A DNA stretch of 64,000 nucleotides, taken from positions 167,162,664 to 167,226,663 of the forward strand of contig CP136066.1 in assembly GCA_032622095.1 (NCBI GenBank), given 5' to 3'. The notes beneath the pieces were generated by a model, which worked only from the letters and a program-made list of their open reading frames with translations, was not told where the DNA came from and did not search any database. The DNA comes from Siphonodentalium dalli (taxonomy: Eukaryota; Mollusca; Scaphopoda; Gadilida; Siphonodentaliidae). Positions 12,241-25,858 of the stretch are shown here, piece after piece; position 1 is the stretch's first letter, and every line of letters begins with the position of its first letter. The translations under genes were made by a program, and so were the position numbers.

Positions 12241-13740
12241 GGGTATAAGCTCACTAGGCTTATTTTGTATGTAAATAGTCCCATATTGTTCTGTTTTAAA
12301 CAGCCTGTTCTCCCTAAAATCCGCACATTACCTGCTTATAATAAAGCTTTTTAGGTATATAATCTGCTTAGAATCGCCTCATATTAAGTCGGTAATGTGC
12401 TGAAAATTAGAACATTTTAGTCATAATATCGACTCATAATGAGGCTATTCTAAGCAGATTATATGTGGACAATGAAATAAATAAGCGAACCCATGGCTTT
12501 TCAGGTGTACGCTCTTTAATATGTGTTTTCACTGTGGCCCGCGCCATAATACGAAATCACGGCCATGACTCCAGTATATGCTTATTTGAGAATCAAATAA
12601 TCACAATACGTAACTATTTCACATTACAGGTCGATTATGTGCGTATTTATGGGAGGATATGTTAGTTTTAAAAACCGTGTTTTATGTCAATATAGAGCTT
12701 ATATATATTGCGATTAAATAAGCCAACATTAGCTTATATGAATAAAATTAAGTGCTTATTTTCAAGAAAATAGCATGACCTCTGCATGGTAAATGTTGAG
12801 TTGTTTAATCGTCTTGTTTTCCAGCCTAGCTGTTCTCGTGAAAATAAGCACAACACGGGCCAATATCATATTGGTATGTGCTTATTTTCACGAGACCAAG
12901 CACAACACGGGCCAATATCATATTGGTATGTGCTTATTTTCACGAGACCAGGCTGACATCTGCATGGTAAGTCTTGGGTTGGTTTATTTGTGTTATTTTC
13001 AACACGAATTGCTAAAATAAGCATAAGGCGGGCTTATCGCATATTGAAATATCCCAAGCATATATTTAGTGTTCAATTAATGACAATATGCAGTCTGTTC
13101 TCGTAAAAATAAGCACATAACGCTGCGAAACGGGCTTATTTTAATGAGCGAATTAAGCTCCCATTGTCATTATTTAACAACCTAAACTTGTTTATCGACA
13201 TGCAGCCTGTTCTCCCGAAAACCCGCAGATTATCTGCTTATACATAAACATTTTTAGGTAGATAATATGCTTATAATCTCATAAATTTAAGTCGATAATG
13301 TGCTGAAAATGAGACAATTTTACAACATTATCGACTGATAATGAGTCGATTGTAATCAGATTGTGTGCAGAAAATGACACAAATAAGCCAACTCACGGTT
13401 TTCATGTGTATGTTCTTTATAGCATGTGTTTTCAATGTGGCCGCGCCATAAAACGAAATGACGGATATGATCTATTATCTGCTTATTTCACAATAAAATG
13501 TACCTATTTCACATTATAGGCCGATTATGTGCCTATTTGAGGGAGGATATGTTGCGACACGACATACCAGATTCACGCTCTTTATAATGTGTTTTAACTG
13601 CGGCTCGCTTCATTCAACTAAATAACGGGTATAAACTCACTAATGGCTTATTTCCGAATCAATTAAGTCCATTGAAACATATGTTAATATGTATGCCCAA
13701 TATGAACCTATTTTCGCGAGGATAAGTTGCGATGAAAAAC
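12240..13740 (+). repeat. AT-rich repeat field, right block, with two 350-bp copies and a short tandem duplication
   Basis: The 350-bp repeat recurs at about 12296-12661 and 13203-13545. At 12840-12950 a segment of about 55 bp containing CACAACACGGGCCAATATCA is duplicated in tandem. The site TTGCGACACGA at 13552-13562, followed by CATACC, is the uninterrupted form of the foldback target. Confidence 0.6.
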
Positions 13741-13747
13741 GGTAGAT

Positions 13748-14234
13748 TTAAAGGTACTCAATCCGTAAAAAGGGTCCCCATCTCAACAGATTCCAACAAC
13801 AACAATCCGATCAGAGGGTCCTATATTACTATTTCTTTGGCTTTGGGGGTAAAAAATATTTGATTCGAGTCGAGGAACCCATCAAACAAAGCTCAGAGTT
13901 ATTAGATATTGATTTTTGAAATTTGTTAATTGCTCGAGATGAGTACTAATAACTGCCGTCAATTTGGTAACCTGCTCGAGATTTTACACCAAAACTCTAT
14001 TCAAACAGACAAGGATGGATAACTCTATAATCAAGTGGTAATAATAACGAAATTTTGACTGTCTTCTGGGCCAGAAAGAATTCCCGATAATGAAAAATAA
14101 TAGATTTCTAAAATCGATATCTAACAAATCTGAGCTTTGATGGGTGACTTCCTCGACTCGAATCAAATATTTTTGACCACCGAACCCATTGAAATAGTAT
14201 TTGATAGGAGTTTTATCGGATTGAGTACCTTTAA
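13748..14234. mobile_element. TTAA-flanked MITE, family starting AGGTACTCAATCCG, copy A
   Basis: TTAAAGGTACTCAATCCG at the left is mirrored by CGGATTGAGTACCTTTAA at the right. Inside, TTTGATTCGAGTCGAGGAA occurs near the left end and in inverted form near the right end. Related copies lie at 34344-34799 and about 41420-41891. TTAA duplications are typical of piggyBac and Kolobok elements. No transposase is encoded. Confidence 0.75.
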
Positions 14235-14500
14235 TAATGACAATATGGGAGATAGTCCCATATTGGACTGTTTTATAAACTGAGTTTTAGGTCCATATAG
14301 AGCGTATATTGTGATTAAATAATACCAATAGGGGCTTATATCGCTCATTAAAATAAGACCGTTACGTGCTTATTTTTATGGAAACCATACATGTACTCCC
14401 ATAGTGTACGTTTATCTCCACACAGAGCCTATATTGATATGAGCTTATTTCGCTCATTAAAATAAGCCGGGAGTGTGGCTATTTTCACGAGAACAGGCTG
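14235..14500. repeat. AT-rich ATAAGC-type repeat block, inverted relative to 6250-6420
   Basis: GAGCTTATTTCGCTCATTAAAATAAG-type strings and the order of landmarks mirror the 6250-6420 block. A shorter related piece is at about 17290-17400. Confidence 0.45.
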
Positions 14501-14890
14501 TGAAGTAGCATATACATGTACTATACATTCCTTTTTCATATACATATGTTGTACTTCCGTATATATTCATATTAAAATATTCTTCATATTTCATACAGAA
14601 TACTATATCATTATGTCCATGCAGTGTATCACAACTACAATTTACCATATCTTATCCTAATTTAAACCAAAACATAGTTCGTACTTTAATTGGGTCGGGT
14701 TGTTCCGGGTCGCTTGGTGTCGGTTGTGCCTGGGGCGGATGGTCCCGTTCCTGTATATACAACTATATACATGTGTATATAGTACATCTGACTACAGACC
14801 GAATCGGGACCACAGGGACAACTCGCGCGGGCGTATGTTAGGGTGGGTTGTCCAGATTTTCCGGGGCTGGTTGTCTCACGTTTTTATTAG
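14501..14890. other. No gene recognised
   Basis: AT-rich sequence with short palindromic TATACATGTA-type strings. I recognise no repeat family or domain in it. Confidence 0.25.
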
Positions 14891-15260
14891 CTCGTCTCAG
14901 GTGGAGCTATTGTCATCACTCTTCGTCCGTCGTCCGTCCATCGTCCGTCCGTCCGTCCATCCGTCCGTCTACAATTCTTTGAACATCTTCTCCTCTGGAA
15001 CCATGAAACCGAATGGGTTCATATTTGGTGTGTATGTTTCCTAGGTGACTCTCATTCAGATTTGTTCAAATGAGGACACTGGGTCAAATGGTTGCGAAGC
15101 CAGGGCCATAACTCTTTGCCACCATAGTAATTCTTACAACGACTTCTCAAATTTCATTGGGCCGAATGGGTTCGTATTTGATACAAAGGGTCCTTGGGGG
15201 ACTGTTATTCAGATTTGTTCAAATGAGGTCACTGGATCGAATGTGGGCTCAATTTAACAA
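14890..15260 (+). repeat. GTCC-rich microsatellite and dispersed repeat with CAGATTTGTTCAAATGAG units
   Basis: A (GTCC/GTCCATCC)n tract covers about 14925-14970. It is followed by two similar units about 151 bp apart, each holding CAGATTTGTTCAAATGAG (15059 and 15210). A second pair, also about 152 bp apart, occurs at 16301 and 16454. These look like pieces of one dispersed repeat family. Confidence 0.5.
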
Positions 15261-15621
15261 ACAAAAAAATTAGTTTTTAAACATTTTATAAAATTTGAAA
15301 AAAGTGACACCATTATAACATCTGCAGAGTTATGAAACTTTAATCTTTAATGAAATTACAGAAATATTCCATTACCCATCCCCCATCCCATATGGCCCAG
15401 ACCCACCCCACCCTGCAGTGGCCTGCACCCAACCAACATCCCTTCCAACGGATATCATCTCCAGCTTCCAACTTTAATACCTGTTCTATTAAAGTTGCAG
15501 ATATATCTTTGTGGATAGACAGAGAGAGACACATGTCATTAATCTAGATTACAATAAAATGTCACCTGGCAGCTTGTGTAAACATTACTGCTAGCAATTT
15601 TAAACAAACTGCCTGAATTTA
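15261..15621. other. No gene recognised
   Basis: Open frames on both strands at about 15340-15547 have no recognisable domain. The segment is low in complexity and resembles dispersed repeat spacer. Confidence 0.25.
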
Positions 15622-16042
15622 GTGTCTGACATTTGCATAATGAGGTCCCCAGAGGGTCAATTTAGTGTTGCAACCCTGTACAGCAGGCTAGCATCACCAA
15701 ATACACCCTCCATGGACCTAATTCTGCTTAGGCATCATCTTCTGGGAAGTATCTTAAGTATCAAATTGAAATTTTGTTTTAGTTACTTTTTTACTTTTTC
15801 CCTTCTGTTCAGTTTCTATGCCCCCACCCCAATTTGCAGAAGATAAAATGCATAATTGAGGTGCTCAATGGGTGTGCATTACAAACTTCAACTTTAGAAC
15901 TTAAATCTGTTCCTATATAGGTTTCCCATGGCTGGTGAGGCCTAATCAGACTGAGGATGAATCTGGTGATGCTAGCACACCTTGCGGAATATTGTCATTA
16001 AATTCACCATTTGGGGACCTCATTCTGCAAATGTCTGACACA
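15622..16042. mobile_element. Palindromic MITE of about 420 bp with inverted ends holding AATGAGGTCCCCA
   Basis: GTGTCTGACATTTGCATAAT at the left is mirrored by CATTCTGCAAATGTCTGACAC at the right, each next to a GAGGTCCCC block. A short hairpin version is at 16483-16588, and a related fragment is at 332-450. Confidence 0.55.
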
Positions 16043-16690
16043 CTATATGCAGACATGGCTGGCATATTATTTTCTTAACCACCGCTTATCCAGATGAAAT
16101 CATACCCTGATTTTTCAAAGAAACATTGGGGGGGGGGTATATTGGATTGAATTTGTCTTATGTCTGTCAGGCGGTCCTTCCACTCGTCTGTCTGTTGGGA
16201 TGTCTATCCATCCGTCTATCAACAATTGTTTTCTTCTCCATATTAAAGACCAAATATGTTCATATATTTCAGTGTGCATGTTCCCTAGGTGACTCACAAT
16301 CAGATTTGTTCAAATAAGTTCATCATATCAAATAGGTGCGAAGCTAGGGCCATAACTCTTTCCCTCCATAGTAAATCTTAAAATTTCTTCTCAAGAACCA
16401 TTGAGCCTATATTAGCTTATATTTGGTATGGATGGGCCTTGGGTGACCGGGTTCAGATTTGTTCAAATTGGGTCATTTTAGGAAATGAGGTCCCCATATG
16501 GTGAATTCGTTGATGCTTTTCCACCTTGGGGAATAGTGTCATTAAATTCACCTTTTGTGGACCTCATTCTGCAAAGATCAGACATACTAAATACAGACTT
16601 GGCTGTTCCAATATTATTTTCTTAACCACGTACCACTTATCCAGGTGAAATCATACCCTATTGGATATTGGGGGTATATTGATATTACTA
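16043..16690 (+). repeat. Further copies of the CAGATTTGTTCAAAT repeat and the short hairpin MITE
   Basis: Units at 16301 and 16454 repeat the pattern of 15059 and 15210. The hairpin copy at 16483-16588 has GAGGTCCCC and its complement around a small loop. Confidence 0.45.
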
Positions 16691-17460
16691 GATGAATGGA
16701 TCTCATAGATGGGGATTCACATTTGTTCTAATAGGGGCAGAGATAAGAGATTTAACTCTCCTATATCCTTGTACTAGTTGTAAAATTCAACCTAAGAGGG
16801 GTGTGCAAAATGATTTCTGTGAACTTAGTACTGTGGTATGGTTGTCTTCTGTAAAATGTAAGAGGTTGGAGATTTGTCAGTGGTGTGCAATTAGAAATTT
16901 CAAGTTGAAGAGCCCTGCTCATCGGAGAACCTCCATCTATGTCCATGTTTAGAACTACTTGTCTTAAGTGATATTGTCACGTACTGACTCTTGTAGTCTT
17001 CAGAGTCCCATTCTTCTCAGTCTTTACAGTCTGGTGAGCGACCCACAGTCATTGACTGTCTTGTTAAATATTTGTTGTCATCTTCACATTTTTTGTTTAT
17101 TTATTCTTGGAAATGTAATTTTCATATTTTAAGACACTACTGTATTACACGATTTGAGATCCCAATATATTATTATCTTAAATTATTTGCCATCGTTTTG
17201 TCGACGTAATCGGTAGTATACGGATGGCGACGAGGTCGGTATTTGAGATTGGACACCTGAGAACTATCTGAATATGAACACCAAGTAACAGTCTCTTTAT
17301 GTGAAACTGAGCTTATTTTAAAATTGCGCGAAATAAGCTCATGTTGGCAATATTTGAAAACTTAAATAAGCTCTATATGGGCCTAAACGAATAGCGTACA
17401 GGAAGGTAACACCCTGATTGTATAGATTACCCAGGGTATCCCCCCTGAGTGTATAGAATA
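16690..17460. other. No gene recognised
   Basis: An open frame at 16692-16952 shows no domain. A piece of the ATAAGC repeat family lies at about 17290-17400, directly before satellite array 2. Confidence 0.25.
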
Positions 17461-20400
17461 CCCCGGTTTACATGGCCCAATTCAAGTTAAATATACCGAC
17501 ATTAATATTAAAAAACATATTTTGTCCTTCACCTGAGCCCAAATATGATTTTAAAGACAAGGGTGCTGTATGATTTATCATGGGTGCTGTTGGTGTTGTG
17601 CCAGTCTCAGTAAACTTAGCGTACATTTGCTCCCATAGTTGCGCACGGTACGAGCGCGACTAGCAATTGTACTTCGAAATTCATTACGACTGGTGTTGTG
17701 CCACCTGCTCACCATTAAATCACTCCCAGGTGCCCAAACTTTTGCAAACCTTCTTATACTGATGCACATCTTTCCAAAAACACTACTAGTAAGAGACATA
17801 GAAGTAGATACCTATAATGGGTCACAGGGCTCAATTCAATTTGACCATTAAAAAACCCAAATATTCCCCTCCCCCTGACCAAAGCCCAAAATCCCATTCA
17901 GATGCCCAAATAATTTTTTCCCATTGCCTCTATATATTCTAAAGTGAACTGTGGAATCCTTTTCAGAATGGGTATAGTCTGAGAGATGGCTGACTCAGAA
18001 ATGTTTTCATAGGCACGGGTGCTGTATGGTTTTATCATGGGTGTTGTGGGTGTTGGGCAGTCTCCATACCCTTAAAACCCACCGAGGAGCCCAAACTTTG
18101 CGCAAACTATTTGCATAGATGCATACCTATCCACAAACAACAAAAGTGTTGGAAGTAGATACATATAATGGGTCATATGGCCCAATTCAAGTTAAATATA
18201 CCAATTTAACTTGAATTGTCATGGGTGCTGTGGGTGTTGGGCTGTCTCCATACCCTTAAAACCCACTAAGGAGCCCAAACTTTTGCAAATCTTCTTATAC
18301 TGATGCAGATATTTCCAAAAACACTAGGAGACCTAGAAGTATATACCTTTACATGACCCAATTCCAGTTAAATATACCAATTTAACCATTAAAAAAACCA
18401 AATATCCCCCCTGAATAGAGCCCAAAATCCCATTCAGGTGCCCAAATATTTTTTTCCCATTGCCTCTATATATTCTAGAGTGAAATGTGGAATCATTTAC
18501 AGAATGGGTATAGACTGAGAGATGGCTGACTCAGAAATATGTTTTCATAGGCACGGGTGCTGTATGGTTTTATCATGGGTGCTGTGGGTGTTGGGCTGTC
18601 TCAATACCCTTAAAACCCACTGAGGAGCCCAAACTATGTGCAAATCATTTGCATAGATGCATACCTATCCACAAACAACAAAAGTGTTGGAAGTAGATAC
18701 ATATAATGGGTCATATGGCCCAATTCAAGTTAAATATACCAATTTAACTTGAATTGTCATGGGTGATGTGGGTGTTGGGCTGTCTCCATACCCTTAAACC
18801 CACTAAGGAGCCCAAACTTTTGCAAATCTTCTTATACTGATGCAGATATTTCCAAAATCACTAGGAGACCTAGAAGTATATACCTTTACAGGACCCAATT
18901 CCAGTTAAATATACCAATTTAACCATTAAAAAAACCAAATATCCCCCCTGAATAGAGCCCAAAATCCCATTCAGGTGCCCAAATATTTTTTTTCCATTGC
19001 CTCTATATATTCTAGAGTGAAATATGGAATCATTTACAGAATGGGTATAGTCTGAGAGATGGCTGACTCAGAAATATGTTTTCATAGGCACGGGTGCTGT
19101 ATGGTTTTATCATGGGTGCTGTGGGTGTTGGGCTGTCTCAATACCCTTAAAACCACTGAGGAGCCCAAACTTTGTGCAAACCATTTGCATAGATGCATAC
19201 CTATCCACAAACAACAAAAGTGTTGGAAGTAGATACATATAATTGGTCATATGGCCCAATTCAAGTTAAATATACCAATTTAACTTGAATTGTCATGGGT
19301 GCTGTGGGTGTTGGGCTGTCTCCATACCCTTAAAACCCACTAAGGAGCCCAAACTTTTGCAAATCTTCTTATACTGATGCAGATATTTCCAAAAACACTA
19401 GGAGACCTAGAAGTATATACCATTACAGGACCCAATTCCAGTTAAATATACCAATTTAACCATTAAAAAAACCAAATATCCCCCCTGAATAGAGCCCAAA
19501 ATCCCATTCAGGTGCCCAAATATTTTTTCCCCATTGCCTCTATATATTCTAGAGTGAAATGTGGAATCATTTACAGAATGGGTATAGTCTGAGAGATGGC
19601 TGACTCAGAAATATGTTTTCATAGGCACGGGTGCTGTATGGTTTTATCATGGGTGCTGTGGGTGTTGGGCTGTCTAAATACCCTTAAAACCCAATGAGGA
19701 GCCCAAACTATGTGCAAACCATTTGCATAGATGCATACCTATCCACAAACAACAAAAGTGTTGGAAGTAGATACATATAATGGGTCATATGGCCCAATTC
19801 AAGTTAAATATACCAATTTAACTTGAATTGTCATGGGTGCTGTGGGTGTTGGGCTGTCTCCATACCCTTAAAACCCACTAAGGAGCCCAAACTTTTGCAA
19901 ATCTTCTTATACTGATGCAGATATTTCCAAAAACACTAGGAGACCTAGAAGTATATACCTTTACAGGACCCAATTCCAGTTAAATATACCAATTTAACCA
20001 TTAAAAAAACCAAATATCCCCCCTGAATAGAGCCCAAAATCCCATTCAGGTGCCCAAATATTTTTTTCCCATTGCCTCTATATATTCTAGAGTGAAATGT
20101 GGAATCATTTACAGAATGGGTATAGTCTGAGAGATGGCTGACTCAGAAATATGTTTTCATAGGCACGGGTGCTGTATGGTTTTATCATGGGTGCTGTGGG
20201 TGTTGGGCTGTCTCAATACCCTTAAAACCCACTGAGGAGCCCAAACTTTGTGCAACCATTTGCATAGATGCATACCTATCCACAAACAACAAAAGTGTTG
20301 GAAGTAGATACATATAATGGGTCATATGGCCCAATTCAAGTTAAATATACCAATTTAACTTGAATTGTCATGGGTGCTGTGGGTGTTGGGCTGTCTCCAT

Positions 20401-23400
20401 ACCCTTAAAACCCACTAAGGAGCCCAAACTTTTGCAAATCTTCTTATACTGATGCAGATATTTCCAAAATCACTAGGAGACCTAGAAGTATATACCTTTA
20501 CAGGACCCAATTCCAGTTAAATATACCAATTTAACCATTAAAAAAAACAAATATCCCCCCTGAATAGAGCCCAAAATGCCATTCAGGTGCCCAAATATTT
20601 TTTCCCATTGCCTCTATATATTCTAGAGTGAAATGTGGAATCATTTACAGAATGGGTATAGTCTGAGAGATGGCTGACTAAGAAATATGTTTTCATAGGC
20701 ACGGGTGCTGTATGGTTTTATCATGGGTGCTGCGGGTGTTGGGCTGTCTCAATACCCTTAAAACCCACTGAGGAGCCCAAACTTTGTGCAAACCATTTGC
20801 ATAGATGCATACCTATCCACAAACAACAAAAGTGTTGGAAGTAGATACATATAATGGGTCATATGGCCCAATTCAAGTTAAATATACCAATTTAACTTGA
20901 ATTGTCATGGGTGCTGTGGGTGTTGGGCTGTCTCCATACCCTTAAAACCCACTAAGGAGCCCAAACTTTTTCAAATCTTCTTATACTGATGCAGATATTT
21001 CCAAAATCACTAGGAGACCTAGAAGTATATACCTTTACAGGACCCAATTCCAGTTAAATATACCAATTTAACCATTAAAAAAACCAAATATCCCCCCTGA
21101 ATAGAGCCCAAAATCCCATTCAGGTGCCCAAATATTTTTTTCCCATTGCCTCTATATATTCTAGAGTGAAATGTGGAATCATTTACAGAATGGGTATAGT
21201 CTGAGAGATGGCTGACTCAGAAATATGTTTTCATAGGCACGGGTGCTGTATGGTTTTATCATGGGTGCTGTGGGTGTTGGGCTGTCTCAATACCCTTAAA
21301 ACCCACTGAAGAGCCCAAACTTTGTGCAAACCATTTGCATAGATGCATACCTATCCACAAACAACAAAAGTGTTGGAAGTAGATACATATAATGGGTCAT
21401 ATGGCCCAATTCAAGTTAAATATACCAATTTAACTTGAATTGTCATGGGTGCTGTGGGTGTTGGGCTGTCTCCATACCCTTAAAACCCACTAAGGAGCCC
21501 AAACTTTTGCAAATCTTCTTATACTGATGCAGATATTTCCAAAATCACTAGGAGACCTAGAAGTATATACCTTTACAGGACCCAATTCCAGTTAAATATA
21601 CCAATTTAACCATTAAAAAAACCAAATATCCCCCCTGAATAGAGCCCAAAATCCCATTCAGGTGCCCAAATATTTTTTTCCCATTGCCTCTATATATTCT
21701 AGAGTGAAATGTGGAATCATTTACAGAATGGGTATAGTCTGAGAGATGGCTGACTCAGAAATATGTTTTCATAGGCACGGGTGCTGTATGGTTTTATCAT
21801 GGGTGCTGTGGGTGTTGGGCTGTCTCAATACCCTTAAAACCCACTGAGGAGCCCAAACTTTGTGCAACCATTTGCATAGATGCATACCTATCCACAAACA
21901 ACAAAAGTGTTGGAAGTAGATACATATAATGGGTCATATGGCCCAATTCAAGTTAAATATACCAATTTAACTTGAATTGTCATGGGTGCTGTGGGTGTTG
22001 GGCTGTCTCCATACCCTTAAAACCCACTAAGGAGCCCAAACTTTTGCAAATCTTCTTATACTGATGCAGATATTTCCAAAATCACTAGGAGACCTAGAAG
22101 TATATACCTTTACAGGACCCAATTCCAGTTAAATATACCAATTTAACCATTAAAAAAACCAAATATCCCCCCTGAATAGAGCCCAAAATCCCATTCAGGT
22201 GCCCAAATATTTTTTTCCCATTGCCTCTATATATTCTAGAGTGAAATGTGGAATCATTTACAGAATGGGTATAGTCTGAGAGATGGTTGACTCAGAAATA
22301 TGTTTTCATAGGCACGGGTGCTGTATGGTTTTATCATGGGTGCTGTGGGTGTTGGGCTGTCTCAATACCCTTAAAACCCACTGAGGAGCCCAAACTTTGT
22401 GCAAACCATTTGCATAGATGCATACCTATCCACAAACAACAAAAGTGTTGGAAGTAGATACATATAATGGGTCATATGGCCCAATTCAAGTTAAATATAC
22501 CAATTTAACTTGAATTGTCATGGGTGCTGTGGGTGTTGGGCTGTCTCCATACCCCTAAAACCCACTAAGGAGCCCAAACTTTTGCAAATCTTCTTATACT
22601 GATGCAGATATTTCCAAAATCACTAGGAGACCTAGAAGTATATACCTTTACAGGTCCCAATTCCAGTTAAATATACCAATTTAACCATTAAAAAAACCAA
22701 ATATCCCCCCTGAATAGAGCCCAAAATCCCATTCAGGTGCCCAAATATTTTTTCCCCATTGCCTCTATATATTCTAGAGTGAAATGTGGAATCATTTACA
22801 GAATGGGTATAGTCTGAGAGATGGCTGACTCAGAAATATGTTTTCATAGGCACGGGTGCTGTATGGTTTTATCATGGGTGCTGTGCGTGTTGGGCTGTCT
22901 CAATACCCTTAAAACCCACTGAGGAGCCCAAACTTTGTGCAAACCATTTGCATAGATGCATACCTATCCACAAACAACAAAAGTGTTGGAAGTAGATACA
23001 TATAATTGGTCATATGGCCCAATTCATGTTAAATATACCAATTTATCTTGAATTGTCATGGGTGCTGTGGGTGTTGGGCTGTCTCCATACCCTTAAAACC
23101 CACTAAGGAGCCCAAACTTTTGCAAATCTTCTTATACTGATGCAGATATTTCCAAAAACACTAGGAGACCTAGAAGTATATACCTTTACAGGACCCAATT
23201 CCAGTTAAATATACCAATTTAACCATTAAAAAAACCAAATATCCCCATGAATAGAGCCCAAAATGCCATTCAGGTGCCCAAATATTTTTTTCCCATTGCC
23301 TCTATATATTCTAGAGTGAAATGTGAAATCATTTACAGAATGGGTATAGTCTGAGAGATGGATGACTCAGAAATATGTTTTCATAGGAACGGGTGCTGTA

Positions 23401-25858
23401 TGGTTTTATCATGGGTGCTGTGGGTGTTGGGCTGTCTCAATGCCCTTAAAACCCACTGAAGAGCCCAAACTTTATGCAAACCATTTGCATAGATGCATAC
23501 CTATCCACAAACAACAAAAGTGTTGGAAGTAGATACATATAATGGGTCATATGGCCCAATTCAAGTTAAATATACCAATTTAACTTGAATTGTCATGGGT
23601 GCTGTGGGTGTTGGGCTGTCTCCATACCCCTAAAACCCACTAAGGAGCCCAAACTTTTGCAAATCTTCTTATACTGATGCAGATATTTCCAAAATCACTA
23701 GGAGACCTAGAAGTATATACCTTTACAGGTCCCAATTCCAGTTAAATATACCAATTTAACCATTAAAAAAACCAAATATCCCCCCTGAATAGAGCCCAAA
23801 ATCCCATTCAGGTGCCCAAATATTTTTTCCCCATTGCCTCTATATATTCTAGAGTGAAATGTGGAATCATTTACAGAATGGGTATAGTCTGAGAGATGGC
23901 TGACTCAGAAATATGTTTTCATAGGCACGGGTGCTGTATGGTTTTATCATGGGTGCTGTGGGTGTTGGGCTGTCTCAATACCCTTAAAACCCACTGAGGA
24001 GCCCAAACTTTGTGCAAACCATTTGCATAGATGCATACCTATCCACAAACAACAAAAGTGTTGGAAGTAGATACATATAATGGGTCATATGGCCCAATTC
24101 AAGTTAAATATACCAATTTAACTTGAATTGTCATGGGTGCTGTGGGTGTTGGGCTGTCTCCATACCCTTAAAACCCACTAAGGAGCCCAAACTTTTGCAA
24201 ATCTTCTTATACTGATGCAGATATTTCCAAAATCAATAGGAGACCTAGAAGTATATACCTTTACAGGACCCAATTCCAGTTAAATATACCAATTTAACCA
24301 TTAAAAAAACCAAATATCCCCCCTGAATAGAGCCCAAAATCCCATTCAGGTGCCCAAATATTTTTTTCCCATTGCCTCTATATATTCTAGAGTGAAATGT
24401 GGAATCATTTACAGAATGGGTATAGTCTGAGAGATGGCTGACTCAGAAATATGTTTTCATAGGCACGGGTGCTGTATGGTTTTATCATGGGTGCTGTGGG
24501 TGTTGGGCTGTCTCAATACCCTTAAAACCCACTGAGGAGCCCAAACTTTGTGCAACCATTTGCATAGATGCATACCTATCCACAAACAACAAAAGTGTTG
24601 GAAGTAGATACATATAATGGGTCATATGGCCCAATTCAAGTTAAATATACCAATTTAACTTGAATTGTCATGGGTGCTGTGGGTGTTGGGCTGTCTCCAT
24701 ACCCTTAAAACCCACTAAGGAGCCCAAACTTTTGCAAATCTTCTTATACTGATGCAGATATTTCCAAAATCACTAGGAGACCTAGAAGTATATACCTTTA
24801 CAGGACCCAATTCCAGTTAAATATACCAATTTAACCATTAAAAAAACCAAATATCCCCCCTGAATAGAGCCCAAAATGCCATTCAGGTGCCCAAATATTT
24901 TTTTCCCATTGCCTCTATATATTCTAGAGTGAAATGTGGAATCATTTACAGAATGGGTATAGTCTGAGAGATGGTTGACTCAGAAATATGTTTTCATAGG
25001 CACGGGTGCTGTATGGTTTTATCATGGGTGCTGTGGGTGTTGGGCTGTCTCAATACCCTTAAAACCCACTGAGGAGCCCAAACTTTGTGCAAACCGCTTG
25101 CATAGATGCATACCTATCCACAAACAACAAAAGTGTTGGAAGTAGATACATATAATTGGTCATATGGCCCAATTCAAGTTAAATATACCAATTTAACTTG
25201 AATTGTCATGGGTGCTGTGGGTGTTGGGCTGTCTCCATACCCCTAAAACCCACTAAGGAGCCCAAACTTTTGCAAATCTTCTTATACTGATGCAGATATT
25301 TCCAAAATCACTAGGAGACCTAGAAGTATATACCTTTACAGGTCCCAATTCCAGTTAAATATACCAATTTAACCATTAAAAAAACCAAATATCCCCCCTG
25401 AATAGAGCCCAAAATCCCATTCAGGTGCCCAAATATTTTTTCCCCATTGCCTCTATATATTCTAGAGTGAAATGTGGAATCATTTACAGAATGGGTATAG
25501 TCTGAGAGATGGCTGACTCAGAAATATGTTTTCATAGGCACGGGTGCTGTATGGTTTTATCATGGGTGCTGTGGGTGTTGGGCTGTCTCAATACCCTTAA
25601 AACCCACTGAGGAGCCCAAACTTTGTGCAAACCATTTGCATAGATGCATACCTATCCACAAACAACAAAAGTGTTGGAAGTAGATACATATAATTGGTCA
25701 TATGGCCCAATTCATGTTAAATATACCAATTTAACTTGAATTGTCATGGGTGCTGTGGGTGTTGGGCTGTCTCCATACCCTTAAAACCCACTAAGGAGCC
25801 CAAACTTTGTGCAAACTATTTGTATATAGATGCATACCTATCCACAAACAACAACAAC
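17460..25858 (-). repeat. Satellite array 2: about 15 composite units of 536-538 bp, inverted relative to array 1
   Basis: GCACGGGTGCTGTATGG-type landmarks fall at 18013, 18551, 19088, 19625, 20163, 20699, 21237, 21775, 22312, 22850, 23387, 23925, 24463, 25000 and 25538, so the period is 536-538. Each unit holds two related segments starting CATGGGTGCTGTGGGTGTTG, about 184 and 354 bp apart, so it is a two-part higher-order repeat. A 15-bp perfect inverted repeat (CAATTCAAGTTAAAT and its complement, six-base loop, for example 18183-18218) sits before the second segment. Copies differ by scattered single bases. There is no coding capacity. Confidence 0.95.

Noticed and set aside
17460-25858. 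Regularly spaced repeats as a CRISPR array
   Set aside because: The unit is 537 bp with no short repeat/unique spacer pattern, and the DNA is eukaryotic.
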